From contig SLLP01000158.1 in the NCBI GenBank assembly GCA_007133995.1, positions 1 to 5,775 of the forward strand: a DNA stretch of 5,775 nt, written 5' to 3'. Positions 1 through 5,775 of the stretch are shown one piece after another. The position numbers and the translations under genes are program-made. Under the pieces are notes generated by a model. That model was given only the letters and a program-made list of their open reading frames with translations. It ran no database searches and was not told where the DNA came from. Each line of letters opens with the position of its first letter. Position 1 is the first letter of the stretch. Origin of the DNA: Balneolales bacterium (GTDB lineage Bacteria > Bacteroidota > Rhodothermia > Balneolales > Natronogracilivirgulaceae).

Positions 1-43
1 CGTGACCGAGTATCTTCCGTAATTCACTGACTTTTCTATGCAT
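1..43 (-). CDS. Probable group II intron reverse transcriptase/maturase, N-terminal 14 codons only
   Basis: From the ATG at 43 the minus strand reads MHRKVSELRKILGH and stays open to the left edge. The assignment rests on position: it begins in domain IV, just after the conserved domain III/IV segment, where group II introns place the reverse transcriptase/maturase ORF. The encoded protein would copy the intron into DNA and help it fold and splice. The start is supported by AAAGGA nine bases upstream, a fair ribosome binding site. The ATG overlaps the stop of an upstream pseudo-frame (ATGCATAG). No reverse transcriptase motif is inside the window, so the identity is inferred from context, and whether the full ORF is intact is unknown. 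Confidence 0.6.
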   Translation of the reverse strand, partial: MHRKVSELRKILGH

Positions 44-46
44 GTT

Positions 47-68
47 GATTAGTCCTTTCGGACACTAA
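47..68 (-). promoter_or_regulatory. Hairpin holding the ribosome binding site of the intron ORF (domain IVa-like)
   Basis: On the minus strand GTCC-GAAA-GGAC (63-52) forms a perfect four-pair stem with a GNRA-type loop. It can be lengthened by TTA/TAA pairing around a two-base bulge. The GGA of the probable Shine-Dalgarno sequence is in the 3' arm, nine bases before the ATG at 43. In Ll.LtrB, a comparable domain IVa stem-loop contains the ribosome binding site and is bound by the LtrA protein, which represses its own translation. The same role here is inference from position and shape. Confidence 0.5.
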
Positions 69-122
69 CACGAGTCCTTCGTTACTTGTGATACTTTGAT
101 AGAAGCTGGGCCTCTTCGCTCC

Positions 123-145
123 CGGCAAGTTATCTTGTCTTGCCG
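123..145 (-). ncRNA. Stem-loop at the domain III/IV boundary of the intron
   Basis: CGGCAAG at 145-139 pairs with CTTGCCG at 129-123 on the minus strand. This gives seven perfect pairs around a nine-base loop. It directly follows the conserved GAGTCGG...CCATAGTAG segment, in the same place as the GGGTAACGCCC hairpin of Ll.LtrB. It is probably the base or first stem of domain IV. Confidence 0.5.
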
Positions 146-276
146 ATACCAACGCTACTATGGACCCATCCGACTCCCTGCATGCACCTGCGATCCCATT
201 TCGGCTTCTCCTTATAGGTCTCGTTACCGCTGTGGTCATGGAACCCACGCGGATGCATGAGGGTCTCGACTGTTCC

Positions 277-660
277 CTGCCAATCTTTTGCTGACGTGTC
301 GCCGCCTTACACCCCGGGAGATCGGACTTCCCACTTACCTATGCTAAGTCCGTCCGTGTTGCCTTCCCCGATGAAATGGCGGGTCGGCATCTCCGTTGTT
401 TCCGTGCTCTCAGGGGGATATCCGCACGTTGCGCTTCACGAGGCCACTGTCGACGTTCACCTTTGCGATTGCAACCCGTCAGCTCGCTAACCGATCTGCC
501 CTGTACCGACAAGTCCCAAACCATTTATTAGTTCCGGTCCAGCCTCGTCCACCGGTATTGTCTTCGGGGCTTCGCCGGGCAAGTTACCTCACCCGACGCC
601 CGGATGGCTTCCCCATATAGGATTTATGAGGATTCTTATTTCAAAGAACGAGATTGGCAG
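277..660 (-). ncRNA. Group II intron domain I
   Basis: The segment is bounded by CTGCCAATCT (660-651) and its exact complement AGATTGGCAG (286-277), which I read as the basal helix of domain I. Inside is a hairpin at 576-595 with stem CGGGTGAG/CTTGCCCG, including G-U pairs, and a GTAA tetraloop. A second hairpin has stem CGGACTT/AAGTCCG and a 16-base loop (about 318-347), in the place where Ll.LtrB carries its EBS1 loop. Domain I folds first, provides the scaffold for splicing, and recognises the 5' exon through EBS1 and EBS2. I could not find an EBS1 in that loop that pairs well with the inferred exon end, so target recognition stays unassigned. Confidence 0.65.
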
Positions 661-675
661 AGCTTTTCAGCCCGC
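657..675 (-). ncRNA. Short GNRA-capped hairpin at the intron 5' end, next to the CotH stop codon
   Basis: Minus-strand GGGCT-GAAA-AGCTC pairs fully (one G-U), and a further GC/GC pair forms if one U is bulged. It starts directly after the UGA stop of the CotH gene. No T-run follows, which argues against an intrinsic terminator. In the O. iheyensis intron a small hairpin likewise follows the first bases (GUGU), so I read this as the first hairpin of the intron. Confidence 0.5.
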
Positions 676-3336
676 TCACTTGACAAGAGTCATCGAGCGC
701 GTTTTAACATGGTCACCCGCGCGTATCCTGTAGAAGTACAACCCGCTGGCGTGCAAAGAGGCATCCCAAGTCACCTGATAGGAACCCGCCTTATGCCATT
801 GATCCAGCAAAGTTGCCACTTTACGACCGGTAAGATCGAACACTTCCAGCACCACGTGATGATCATCGGGCAGGTCGAATCGAATTACTGTTACCGGATT
901 AAACGGGTTTGGGTGATTTTGCTCAAGATGGAATGATACCGGCCGGTCGTCATGGCTGTCCGGATCATCACTAGCAGTGGGATCCGCTGCCACGAAAACG
1001 GCCTTCAGGGAGAGGTCATCGGTGAGTGTGACGTTTATTACCGGTTCTTCGTAAATCCCGGTCGCACTTTCCCAGTGTGAAAATTTTTGACCCTCAGGCG
1101 GCACGGCTTCCAACGTTACCGGTATGCCTTCAAAATACTCACCTGTCCACGGCCAGGGATCTTGTGGAATTCCGGGCGTGTCTGCGGTGATACTTTTGGA
1201 GTTCACTGTAATAGCGCCGCCCGCCGGATCAAAAGGCGTGACGGTAAGCCGATGTGTCTGTTCGATATTGAAACCGGACATCACATGCTCCCGGACGGAT
1301 GCGGGCCGGTTAGCTGCAAATTCTCTCATGATATTTACATCAGCTTCCCATTGCTCGATGGATTCGTGCATACGCCACCGGTCAATGTGTTCGCTTATTT
1401 CCGGCCTTACTATTTCTGCCATTGCGTTTATCTTTTCCAGAACCCTTTGGGACCTGAAAGTGGTATTCAAATGATCTGCCAGGCGATTGAGGAAACGGTG
1501 CCGGAATGTTTCATCCTCCAGGAGACTGCGAAAAATATCGGTAGACCAGTGATCCCGCTTCAACCATTGGACCATGTCGAAATTTCGTCTGTACATACCA
1601 AAAGCAAAGTCGGTATCGTACAAGAGCCATCGCCAGCGCCCGTCATGCCCCCCGGGTGCGGTGGCGTCATAAGGTATGCGAAGACGCCAAAAGTCGATGT
1701 TGTTTTGCGGCCAGTCATAATTCCCGAAATAGATCTGTGCGCTGTAGTAATCGATAAACTGGTCGAGATCCATTCGTTCATTGAGTGCATCCATAATAGA
1801 AGTGTGAGCTGCATCAAACTCTTCCGCGATTTGCAGTGTCTCAATGAAATGGCCGGCATCTCCTTCCTTGACTTCAACATCCTGCAAAATCCGGTATGTA
1901 AGCAGATCGATGTTGTCGGGATCGATATCATAAACCCGCTCAAGATAATGCCGGTCATAGCGTTCACGAATATTGTGAATCCCCCAGTATTCGCCGTTAA
2001 GAAACAGGATAACGGGCCTGTATGCTTGCGTATCGATATCAAAATGCCGGACCAGTCTTTGCGCCAGGGCATCCCGAAACATTGTGGACTGCCAGTCGTT
2101 CCCGGAGTTTCGCAATATCAGCCGGTTATATGCATCGTAAGGCTGATCAGGAAATATGGTATGATAAAAGCGATTGTCACCATACTCGTTGCGGGCGTAC
2201 AACCGGAGAGATTTTTGCCTGAACATCCGGCTGGCACCACCATGGATTCGAACACCGATATCCTGGCTCATGCAAAGCGTGCCGTTTTTATCAAACAATT
2301 CAAAATGTACCGGTCTTTCCCAGCACTTGCCGCGCTGGTTAAAATTGGCAGGGATATTATCGCCGGGAACATAAATACCACTGCTATCGCTAAAAAAATG
2401 GGTCGAATCACCAACAATTGAAACGACCGGCAGCGAGTAGCGGTCATATTCAAGAGGATCAACAATGTATGTACCTGTAATAATATCACTCGGGAGAGAT
2501 CCGGATCTTACCGCCAGTGCACGTATTACGGTGCCTTTTTTAATGAGGCCATTGGGGGTTAAAAATCGATCGGGATCTCCGGTGGCAGTCGGTATGACGG
2601 AGAGCTGATTGGGCTCATTCGTTCTATCCCGTACAGGGATGGGCTCCCCGGTAAAAACCTGAGCGTTCGTATCGGGCCGGGAACCGTCCAGGGTGTAATA
2701 GATCGTGGCACCGGGATCCGGATGAGACAATGTCAATTGGAAGTCCCTGTCATAAAAACCCGGATGATGTGAAAGGACAGGTTTTTCGAGAATATCGCTA
2801 TGGGCCGCACCGGTATTGGATGCGCCGGGGGTCGGATCCTGAAAAAAAAACCAGTCCCCGGTACCGTCCGGTTTTCGACCCAGACTGATATCGGTTGGAA
2901 TGGTTACAGGTGCCAATTCGTCGATCCGTGTTCCATGGGGATCGGTCAGAATGATTTCTTCACCCTGCTGAGCTATACGGAAGTTGGTGTGAAGTTCCCG
3001 CCCCGGTTCGGTTCGGTCTTTCCCCGACGCCCAGATGACAAGGAACTCTCCCGGATGCATCGTGATTTGCGGAATCACCCATTTATAGAGATCCTCACCA
3101 TTATCCGACAGACCATACCCCCACAATTCGAGTGGTTCTTCACCGGCATAGTACAATTCAATCCAGTCGCTGTAGTCGCCATCCTCATCATGCAAGGTTA
3201 TGGCATTTGAGGCCATTACCTCATTCAGATACAGATATTGAGGCTGAGTGTATCCGTTAGAGGCTATAACACAGAAAAAGGCCGTAAAAAAAAATATCGG
3301 CATGAATTCTCGCATATCTGGTACATTGCCCGGCAT
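676..3336 (-). CDS. Exported lamin-tail / CotH kinase-domain protein with T9SS sorting tail
   Basis: An 886-residue exported protein in five parts. A hydrophobic signal segment spans residues 9-30. A lamin-tail domain lies at about 31-175 (YLNEVMASN, DWIELYN-like DWIELYY, then PTPGASN). A chitobiase/FN3-like beta domain lies at about 190-292 (GATIYYTLDGSRP). A CotH kinase-like domain spans about 300-685. A bacterial repeat domain lies at 695-782 and a T9SS type A sorting domain at 802-886 (HPNPFNP, GLYFYRI, ending TLVK). CotH proteins are atypical kinases that phosphorylate protein serines. The expected active-site elements are visible: GNYDWPQNN (538-546) and LLYDTDFAFG (571-580), with D541, N545/N546, D574 and D576 the likely catalytic or metal residues. 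The protein is probably secreted by the Sec system and T9SS and kept at the cell surface or released. The substrate is unknown. No Shine-Dalgarno sequence marks the start; Met8 (3315) gives a tidier signal peptide and is a real alternative. The last Lys codon and stop appear to coincide with the intron's first bases. Confidence 0.93.
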   Translation of the reverse strand: MPGNVPDMREFMPIFFFTAFFCVIASNGYTQPQYLYLNEVMASNAITLHDEDGDYSDWIELYYAGEEPLELWGYGLSDNGEDLYKWVIPQITMHPGEFLVIWASGKDRTEPGRELHTNFRIAQQGEEIILTDPHGTRIDELAPVTIPTDISLGRKPDGTGDWFFFQDPTPGASNTGAAHSDILEKPVLSHHPGFYDRDFQLTLSHPDPGATIYYTLDGSRPDTNAQVFTGEPIPVRDRTNEPNQLSVIPTATGDPDRFLTPNGLIKKGTVIRALAVRSGSLPSDIITGTYIVDPLEYDRYSLPVVSIVGDSTHFFSDSSGIYVPGDNIPANFNQRGKCWERPVHFELFDKNGTLCMSQDIGVRIHGGASRMFRQKSLRLYARNEYGDNRFYHTIFPDQPYDAYNRLILRNSGNDWQSTMFRDALAQRLVRHFDIDTQAYRPVILFLNGEYWGIHNIRERYDRHYLERVYDIDPDNIDLLTYRILQDVEVKEGDAGHFIETLQIAEEFDAAHTSIMDALNERMDLDQFIDYYSAQIYFGNYDWPQNNIDFWRLRIPYDATAPGGHDGRWRWLLYDTDFAFGMYRRNFDMVQWLKRDHWSTDIFRSLLEDETFRHRFLNRLADHLNTTFRSQRVLEKINAMAEIVRPEISEHIDRWRMHESIEQWEADVNIMREFAANRPASVREHVMSGFNIEQTHRLTVTPFDPAGGAITVNSKSITADTPGIPQDPWPWTGEYFEGIPVTLEAVPPEGQKFSHWESATGIYEEPVINVTLTDDLSLKAVFVAADPTASDDPDSHDDRPVSFHLEQNHPNPFNPVTVIRFDLPDDHHVVLEVFDLTGRKVATLLDQWHKAGSYQVTWDASLHASGLYFYRIRAGDHVKTRSMTLVK

Positions 3337-3387
3337 AAGATGGCAACAATTGCACTATATGTAAAGATACGGGTTTGCTACCACAAT
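3337..3387 (-). other. Short spacer between the phosphoesterase and CotH genes
   Basis: The 51 bases hold no gene and no terminator-like hairpin with a T-run, so read-through from the phosphoesterase gene is likely. No Shine-Dalgarno sequence precedes the ATG at 3336. The spacer begins with the second copy of an eight-base direct repeat, AATTGTGG (3401-3394 and 3388-3381 on the minus strand); the first copy is in the last codons of the phosphoesterase gene. Confidence 0.6.
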
Positions 3388-5343
3388 TTACTCCCACAAT
3401 TCTTTCCTCCAATAAGGGGGTGGCCTCTCCTCGCGAACCTCCACAACTATGGTGTCACGGAACCGAAGTCCGTTCCTGTCGGTACTCACGACTTCGATCA
3501 CATGTATACCCATTGGCAATACAGGGAGCTTTACCCGCCAGAGGTGCATATTCAGAGCGGTAATAGCCATTTGGGGTCGTGGCGGTGACGGGCCTCTGCT
3601 GCTTCCGCGATACAATTGATGGCCCTGGGCCCGTTCATCGCCAAGTGTACTCTGATAGGCAAAGCGAGCAACAGAGAGCTGACGGGCTGCAGCAAACGGA
3701 TCCGCCCATTCTGCACCGATATTCGGACTCTCGCCCTGACCTTGCTGGGTGCGCTCCAGAATCAGCACATCTCCATTTGAGAGGGTTGCTTGCACATCGG
3801 TTTCGGCTGACCCGGTCCATACATTCGCGGTAAGCCACACACCGTCTTCGAAATCTTCCGGGGTAAGCAGGTAGGTATCCTTCAGGTCGTTTATTGAATA
3901 GGGTGGAATAGAATCCCTTTCGTTTGAGGGTAAGGAATCCCATTCAATGATGGTATTGAACCATTCACGAAAACCAGGTGTGTTCAATCCAATCCATTGA
4001 CCGCGCTCTTTGTGCAGGCGGGTGCCGATATATCTTTCCTTGTATTCGGTACCGTCAAAGTCAACATGAAGATATCCCATTGGTGCTCCCATTCGCTGCA
4101 GCGCCATTGGGACACCGAAAATATTGAAGTCTCCCTGATACCAAGAGCCGGAGGCCGAACCGGCAATAATGTGCCGGAACGGAAGCGGACCAATGCCGGT
4201 ATTCTCGGTCCACCCTTCGAATAGCTGCCCGGGCGAGTGATTTTCCATCGTATGCGTATGGCCCGAAAACGACAGCGCCTCACGACCTTCCACCATGGCA
4301 AAAATTCTTGTCAGCTCATCGGTCTGATGCTGTCCGCTTCCTGCAACCAAAAAGGATACGAACGGAATGTGAGTATTGAAAACGATCAGTCTGTCTTCGG
4401 GTGTTTTCTGAATAAGTCCCTCCAGCCATGTAAATTGTGTCTCCGTAAGGCGCGCATTATATGTTGCTGAGCGGTCTTCCGCACAGTTCATGCGACCCCG
4501 GGCCACATCCTCTTCGCCGCAAGGGTAATACACATTGTCCAGAACCACAAAGAGCACATTTCCCATTTCGAATGCATAGTTGTTAGGGCCGTAAATGCGA
4601 CGCCACGAATCTGCCTTATCTTTATTCGATTTGGCATCGAAGTCGATATCGTGGTTGCCAAGTACCAGCCACTGTGGCATGCCTGACGACGCTGCCGCCA
4701 GTTCAAGCAGACGATCCAGCAGGCCCAGATCGTCACCAACCACATCCCCCAAATGGATCATGCAATCACTTTGCCGGTATTCTCCCTCCAGAATATCCGC
4801 GAACACGCCATCTCTGAGCCATCCAAGCTGTTCATTGGAATAAGGTTGCGGGTCGGCAAGCACCGCACACGCAAACTGTTTTCCAGCGGCACCCTCGCGA
4901 ATCAATGGAAAGTCTACATGAGCGGGGGCAGGGCCGGTGTCCGGCAATCCACCGAACCTCATGTGATATCCGGTGCCGCCCTCCTTGTGGATGTAGAAAA
5001 ACTGTGGAACCATGCGTTCGTCGGTAGGTACCCGCCAGCCCGAAGGCTGGACTATGGTCAGGTCCATATCCTCCCGCACAGCGATTTCGTAATAACCCTC
5101 ATCATCGGTGCGCACCCAGTCGAGTCCGTTCGAAACCAGTACTCCGGCAACACCTTTTTCACCATCATCCATAATTCCATTTTTATTGGAATCGTAAAAT
5201 ACATGACCGGTGATGGTCTCCCCGCCAGCACCTTTTTCGGTTATGTGGGGTCCGGCAATCCATTGCTGGCCATTGGCCACAGTGGTTATGAACAGTATGA
5301 GAGAAATAAGGGCAGTAATGCAGTTTCGATGATATATGTCCAT
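3388..5343 (-). CDS. Exported calcineurin-like metallophosphoesterase with N- and C-terminal accessory domains
   Basis: A 651-residue protein. Residues 1-25 are a signal peptide, with cleavage probable near ANG-QQ. Residues 43-148 resemble the beta domain found N-terminal to many Bacteroidota phosphoesterases; it contains a Ca-binding-type loop DSNKNGIMDDGE (51-62). The catalytic domain covers about 155-430 with the usual metal ligands: D164 in ADPQ, D200 in GDVVGD, N230/H231 in GNHD, H325 in NTHIPF, and H362/H364 in GHTHT. The first motif is DxQ rather than DxH, a variant known from the CPPED1-like branch. Residues 440-640 look like the C-terminal beta domain of the same architecture. It should hydrolyse a phosphomono- or diester in the periplasm or outside the cell; the substrate cannot be read from the sequence. 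No T9SS tail is present. It is the first gene of a probable two-gene transcript, 51 bases ahead of the CotH gene. Two cysteines (275, 287) in an insertion could form a disulfide. Confidence 0.93.
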   Translation of the reverse strand: MDIYHRNCITALISLILFITTVANGQQWIAGPHITEKGAGGETITGHVFYDSNKNGIMDDGEKGVAGVLVSNGLDWVRTDDEGYYEIAVREDMDLTIVQPSGWRVPTDERMVPQFFYIHKEGGTGYHMRFGGLPDTGPAPAHVDFPLIREGAAGKQFACAVLADPQPYSNEQLGWLRDGVFADILEGEYRQSDCMIHLGDVVGDDLGLLDRLLELAAASSGMPQWLVLGNHDIDFDAKSNKDKADSWRRIYGPNNYAFEMGNVLFVVLDNVYYPCGEEDVARGRMNCAEDRSATYNARLTETQFTWLEGLIQKTPEDRLIVFNTHIPFVSFLVAGSGQHQTDELTRIFAMVEGREALSFSGHTHTMENHSPGQLFEGWTENTGIGPLPFRHIIAGSASGSWYQGDFNIFGVPMALQRMGAPMGYLHVDFDGTEYKERYIGTRLHKERGQWIGLNTPGFREWFNTIIEWDSLPSNERDSIPPYSINDLKDTYLLTPEDFEDGVWLTANVWTGSAETDVQATLSNGDVLILERTQQGQGESPNIGAEWADPFAAARQLSVARFAYQSTLGDERAQGHQLYRGSSRGPSPPRPQMAITALNMHLWRVKLPVLPMGIHVIEVVSTDRNGLRFRDTIVVEVREERPPPYWRKELWE

Positions 5344-5539
5344 GAGTAAACTTTATTTGATTCCGAAAAACCATTTGGTTTGATTTTTATTATACACGAT
5401 CTTGCGCAAACTTGTTCATTATCAGCTTATAATCATGTAACAACAATGCAACCAGGGCATTGGCCTACGTTATAACTCAAAATTGCTTTCTGACACCACA
5501 CAGCACCATTGATAACAAAAAATATCGACAAGCAAAACG
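5344..5539. promoter_or_regulatory. Divergent intergenic region with promoter-like sites for both flanking genes
   Basis: This 196-base AT-rich gap separates the start of the phosphoesterase gene from the start of the small exported protein gene, so both promoters should lie here. On the plus strand TATAAT at 5428-5433 has TTGCGC (5402-5407) twenty bases upstream, giving a leader of about 100 bases. On the minus strand TATAAT at 5394-5389 lies 46 bases before the phosphoesterase ATG, without a clear upstream hexamer. Neither site matches the Bacteroidota TAnnTTTG element well, so both assignments are weak. No RNA gene was recognised. Confidence 0.4.
5368..5381. repeat. Perfect 14-base inverted repeat in the phosphoesterase leader
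   Basis: AAACCATTTGGTTT is a six-base inverted repeat around TT and is flanked by an A-run and a T-run. It lies 25-38 bases before the phosphoesterase ATG, between the start codon and the minus-strand TATAAT. It could be a dimeric regulator site. The two-base centre is too short for a stable hairpin unless inner pairs open. Confidence 0.4.
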
Positions 5540-5775
5540 ATGAAAATCACATTTACCATTTTACTACTATTAATCACCAGTTATTCGTTACAAGCGCAAT
5601 CAATGAGCGAGGACACCTGGCTCAAAGTAGAGTACATGCAGGTTGAACCTGCCGACATGAACGGCTTTCTGGCAAGCGTGGAATACGGATACAAGCAGGT
5701 CCAGAAGCAACGGGTGGAGTCCGGTGAGATTCAGCGCTGGCATTTTTACCGGGTTCCATACAGCGGTGACAAAAG
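5540..5775 (+). CDS. Small exported protein of unknown function, 5' part only
   Basis: From the ATG at 5540 the plus strand encodes 78 complete codons and runs off the right edge. It begins MKITFTILLLLITSYSLQAQ, a clear signal peptide with a probable cut after QAQ. The mature part starts SMSEDTWLKVEYMQVEP and continues with a segment rich in Q, E, K and R (YKQVQKQRVESGEIQRWHFYRVPY). I recall similar 'WLKVEYM...R...GEIxxWxxYRV' proteins annotated only as hypothetical secreted proteins in Bacteroidota. The pattern hints at a ferredoxin-like (Dabb/NIPSNAP-like) fold, but that is a guess. No Shine-Dalgarno sequence is seen; the leader is A-rich, as usual in this group. It is transcribed away from the phosphoesterase and need not be related in function. 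Confidence 0.8.
   Translation, partial: MKITFTILLLLITSYSLQAQSMSEDTWLKVEYMQVEPADMNGFLASVEYGYKQVQKQRVESGEIQRWHFYRVPYSGDK

Larger units (their letters stand above)
1..679 (-). mobile_element. Group II intron, 5' part (domains I-III and start of IV), truncated by the window edge
   Basis: This is a self-splicing retroelement that would encode its own reverse transcriptase in domain IV. Read on the minus strand, the stretch has no convincing long protein but many group II hallmarks. A domain III/IV-type segment (GAGTCGGATGGGTCCATAG, 176-158) is followed by a GGCAAG...CTTGCC hairpin, in the position of the hairpin that precedes the ORF in Ll.LtrB-like introns. A ten-base perfect inverted repeat (651-660 with 277-286) can close domain I. 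A domain II-like helix pairs 251-263 with 176-188. The inferred 5' end is GTGAGC at 679-674, close to the GUGYG consensus, followed by a short hairpin as in other bacterial introns. The distance from there to the ORF start (about 637 bases) is typical. Remembered similarity is closest to chloroplast-like introns of Bacteroidota, but the class is an inference. The 3' part, including domains V and VI, lies outside the window, so splicing competence cannot be judged. Confidence 0.85.

Noticed and set aside
36..248. A 70-residue minus-strand reading frame containing RESDGSIVAL
   Set aside because: This is the pseudo-translation of intron domains II-IV that is common upstream of group II reverse transcriptases. 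It has no start signal and lies in structured RNA.
1..600. The GC-rich, ORF-poor left end resembles an rRNA fragment
   Set aside because: No conserved 16S or 23S segment is recognisable on either strand, while group II intron signatures are present in order.
257..620. Plus-strand reading frames of about 75 residues
   Set aside because: They run antisense to intron domain I and reflect its structured, stop-poor sequence.
657..675. Intrinsic terminator for the CotH gene
   Set aside because: The hairpin is short and no T-run follows it. It fits better as the first hairpin of the intron.
357..694. EBS2-IBS2 pairing between TCATCGGG in intron domain I (about 370-377) and CTCGATGA of the CotH exon (about 690-697)
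   Set aside because: Eight pairs form with one G-U, but the exon segment is farther from the splice site than IBS2 usually is and no matching EBS1-IBS1 was found, so chance is likely.
1087..2421. A 444-residue plus-strand reading frame
   Set aside because: It lies entirely antisense to the CotH gene, shows no domain or signal peptide, and has a cysteine- and proline-rich composition typical of a shadow frame.
3362..3369. TATCTTTA as a Bacteroidota -7 element giving the CotH gene its own promoter
   Set aside because: It is close to TAnnTTTG but lacks a TTTG or TTG at the right upstream distance.
3381..3401. Direct repeat AATTGTGG as an operator or target duplication
   Set aside because: Eight bases repeated once across a stop codon, with no element between the copies, is not enough to call a site.
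4753..5349. A 198-residue plus-strand reading frame
   Set aside because: It is antisense to the N-terminal half of the phosphoesterase, whose motifs are unambiguous.

Overview
The window looks like accessory or chromosomal DNA from a Bacteroidota-type or FCB-group bacterium (Balneolales/Rhodothermales, Ignavibacteria or a similar lineage). The main clue is the C-terminus of the large CotH-like protein, which carries an HPNPFNP motif followed by a FlgD-Ig-like beta domain ending in TLVK. That is the usual form of a type IX secretion (T9SS) type A sorting domain in these lineages. The genes also lack clear Shine-Dalgarno sequences and have AT-rich leaders, which fits the group. Genus or species cannot be named from the sequence alone.

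Layout, left to right. Positions 1-679 hold the 5' part of a group II intron on the minus strand: domains I-III and the start of domain IV, plus the first 14 codons of its probable reverse transcriptase, which runs off the left edge. Positions 676-3336 (minus) encode an 886-residue exported multidomain protein: signal peptide, lamin-tail domain, chitobiase/FN3-like domain, CotH kinase domain, repeat domain and T9SS tail. Positions 3388-5343 (minus) encode a 651-residue exported metallophosphoesterase with an N-terminal beta domain and a C-terminal domain. The two lie 51 bases apart in the same direction, phosphoesterase first, and probably share a transcript. Positions 5344-5539 are a divergent intergenic region with dyads and promoter-like hexamers. 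From 5540 a plus-strand gene encodes a small exported protein of unknown function, cut by the right edge.

How the parts fit. The CotH gene and the intron share an orientation, and the 5' splice site I infer (GUGAGC, first G at 679) falls inside the last Lys codon of the CotH gene. The intron's first bases would then complete that codon and provide its UGA stop. The CotH-type kinase next to a phosphoesterase suggests, without proving, that the two act on related extracytoplasmic targets. The most noteworthy items are the intron-supplied stop codon and the hairpin that holds the ribosome binding site of the intron's reverse transcriptase.
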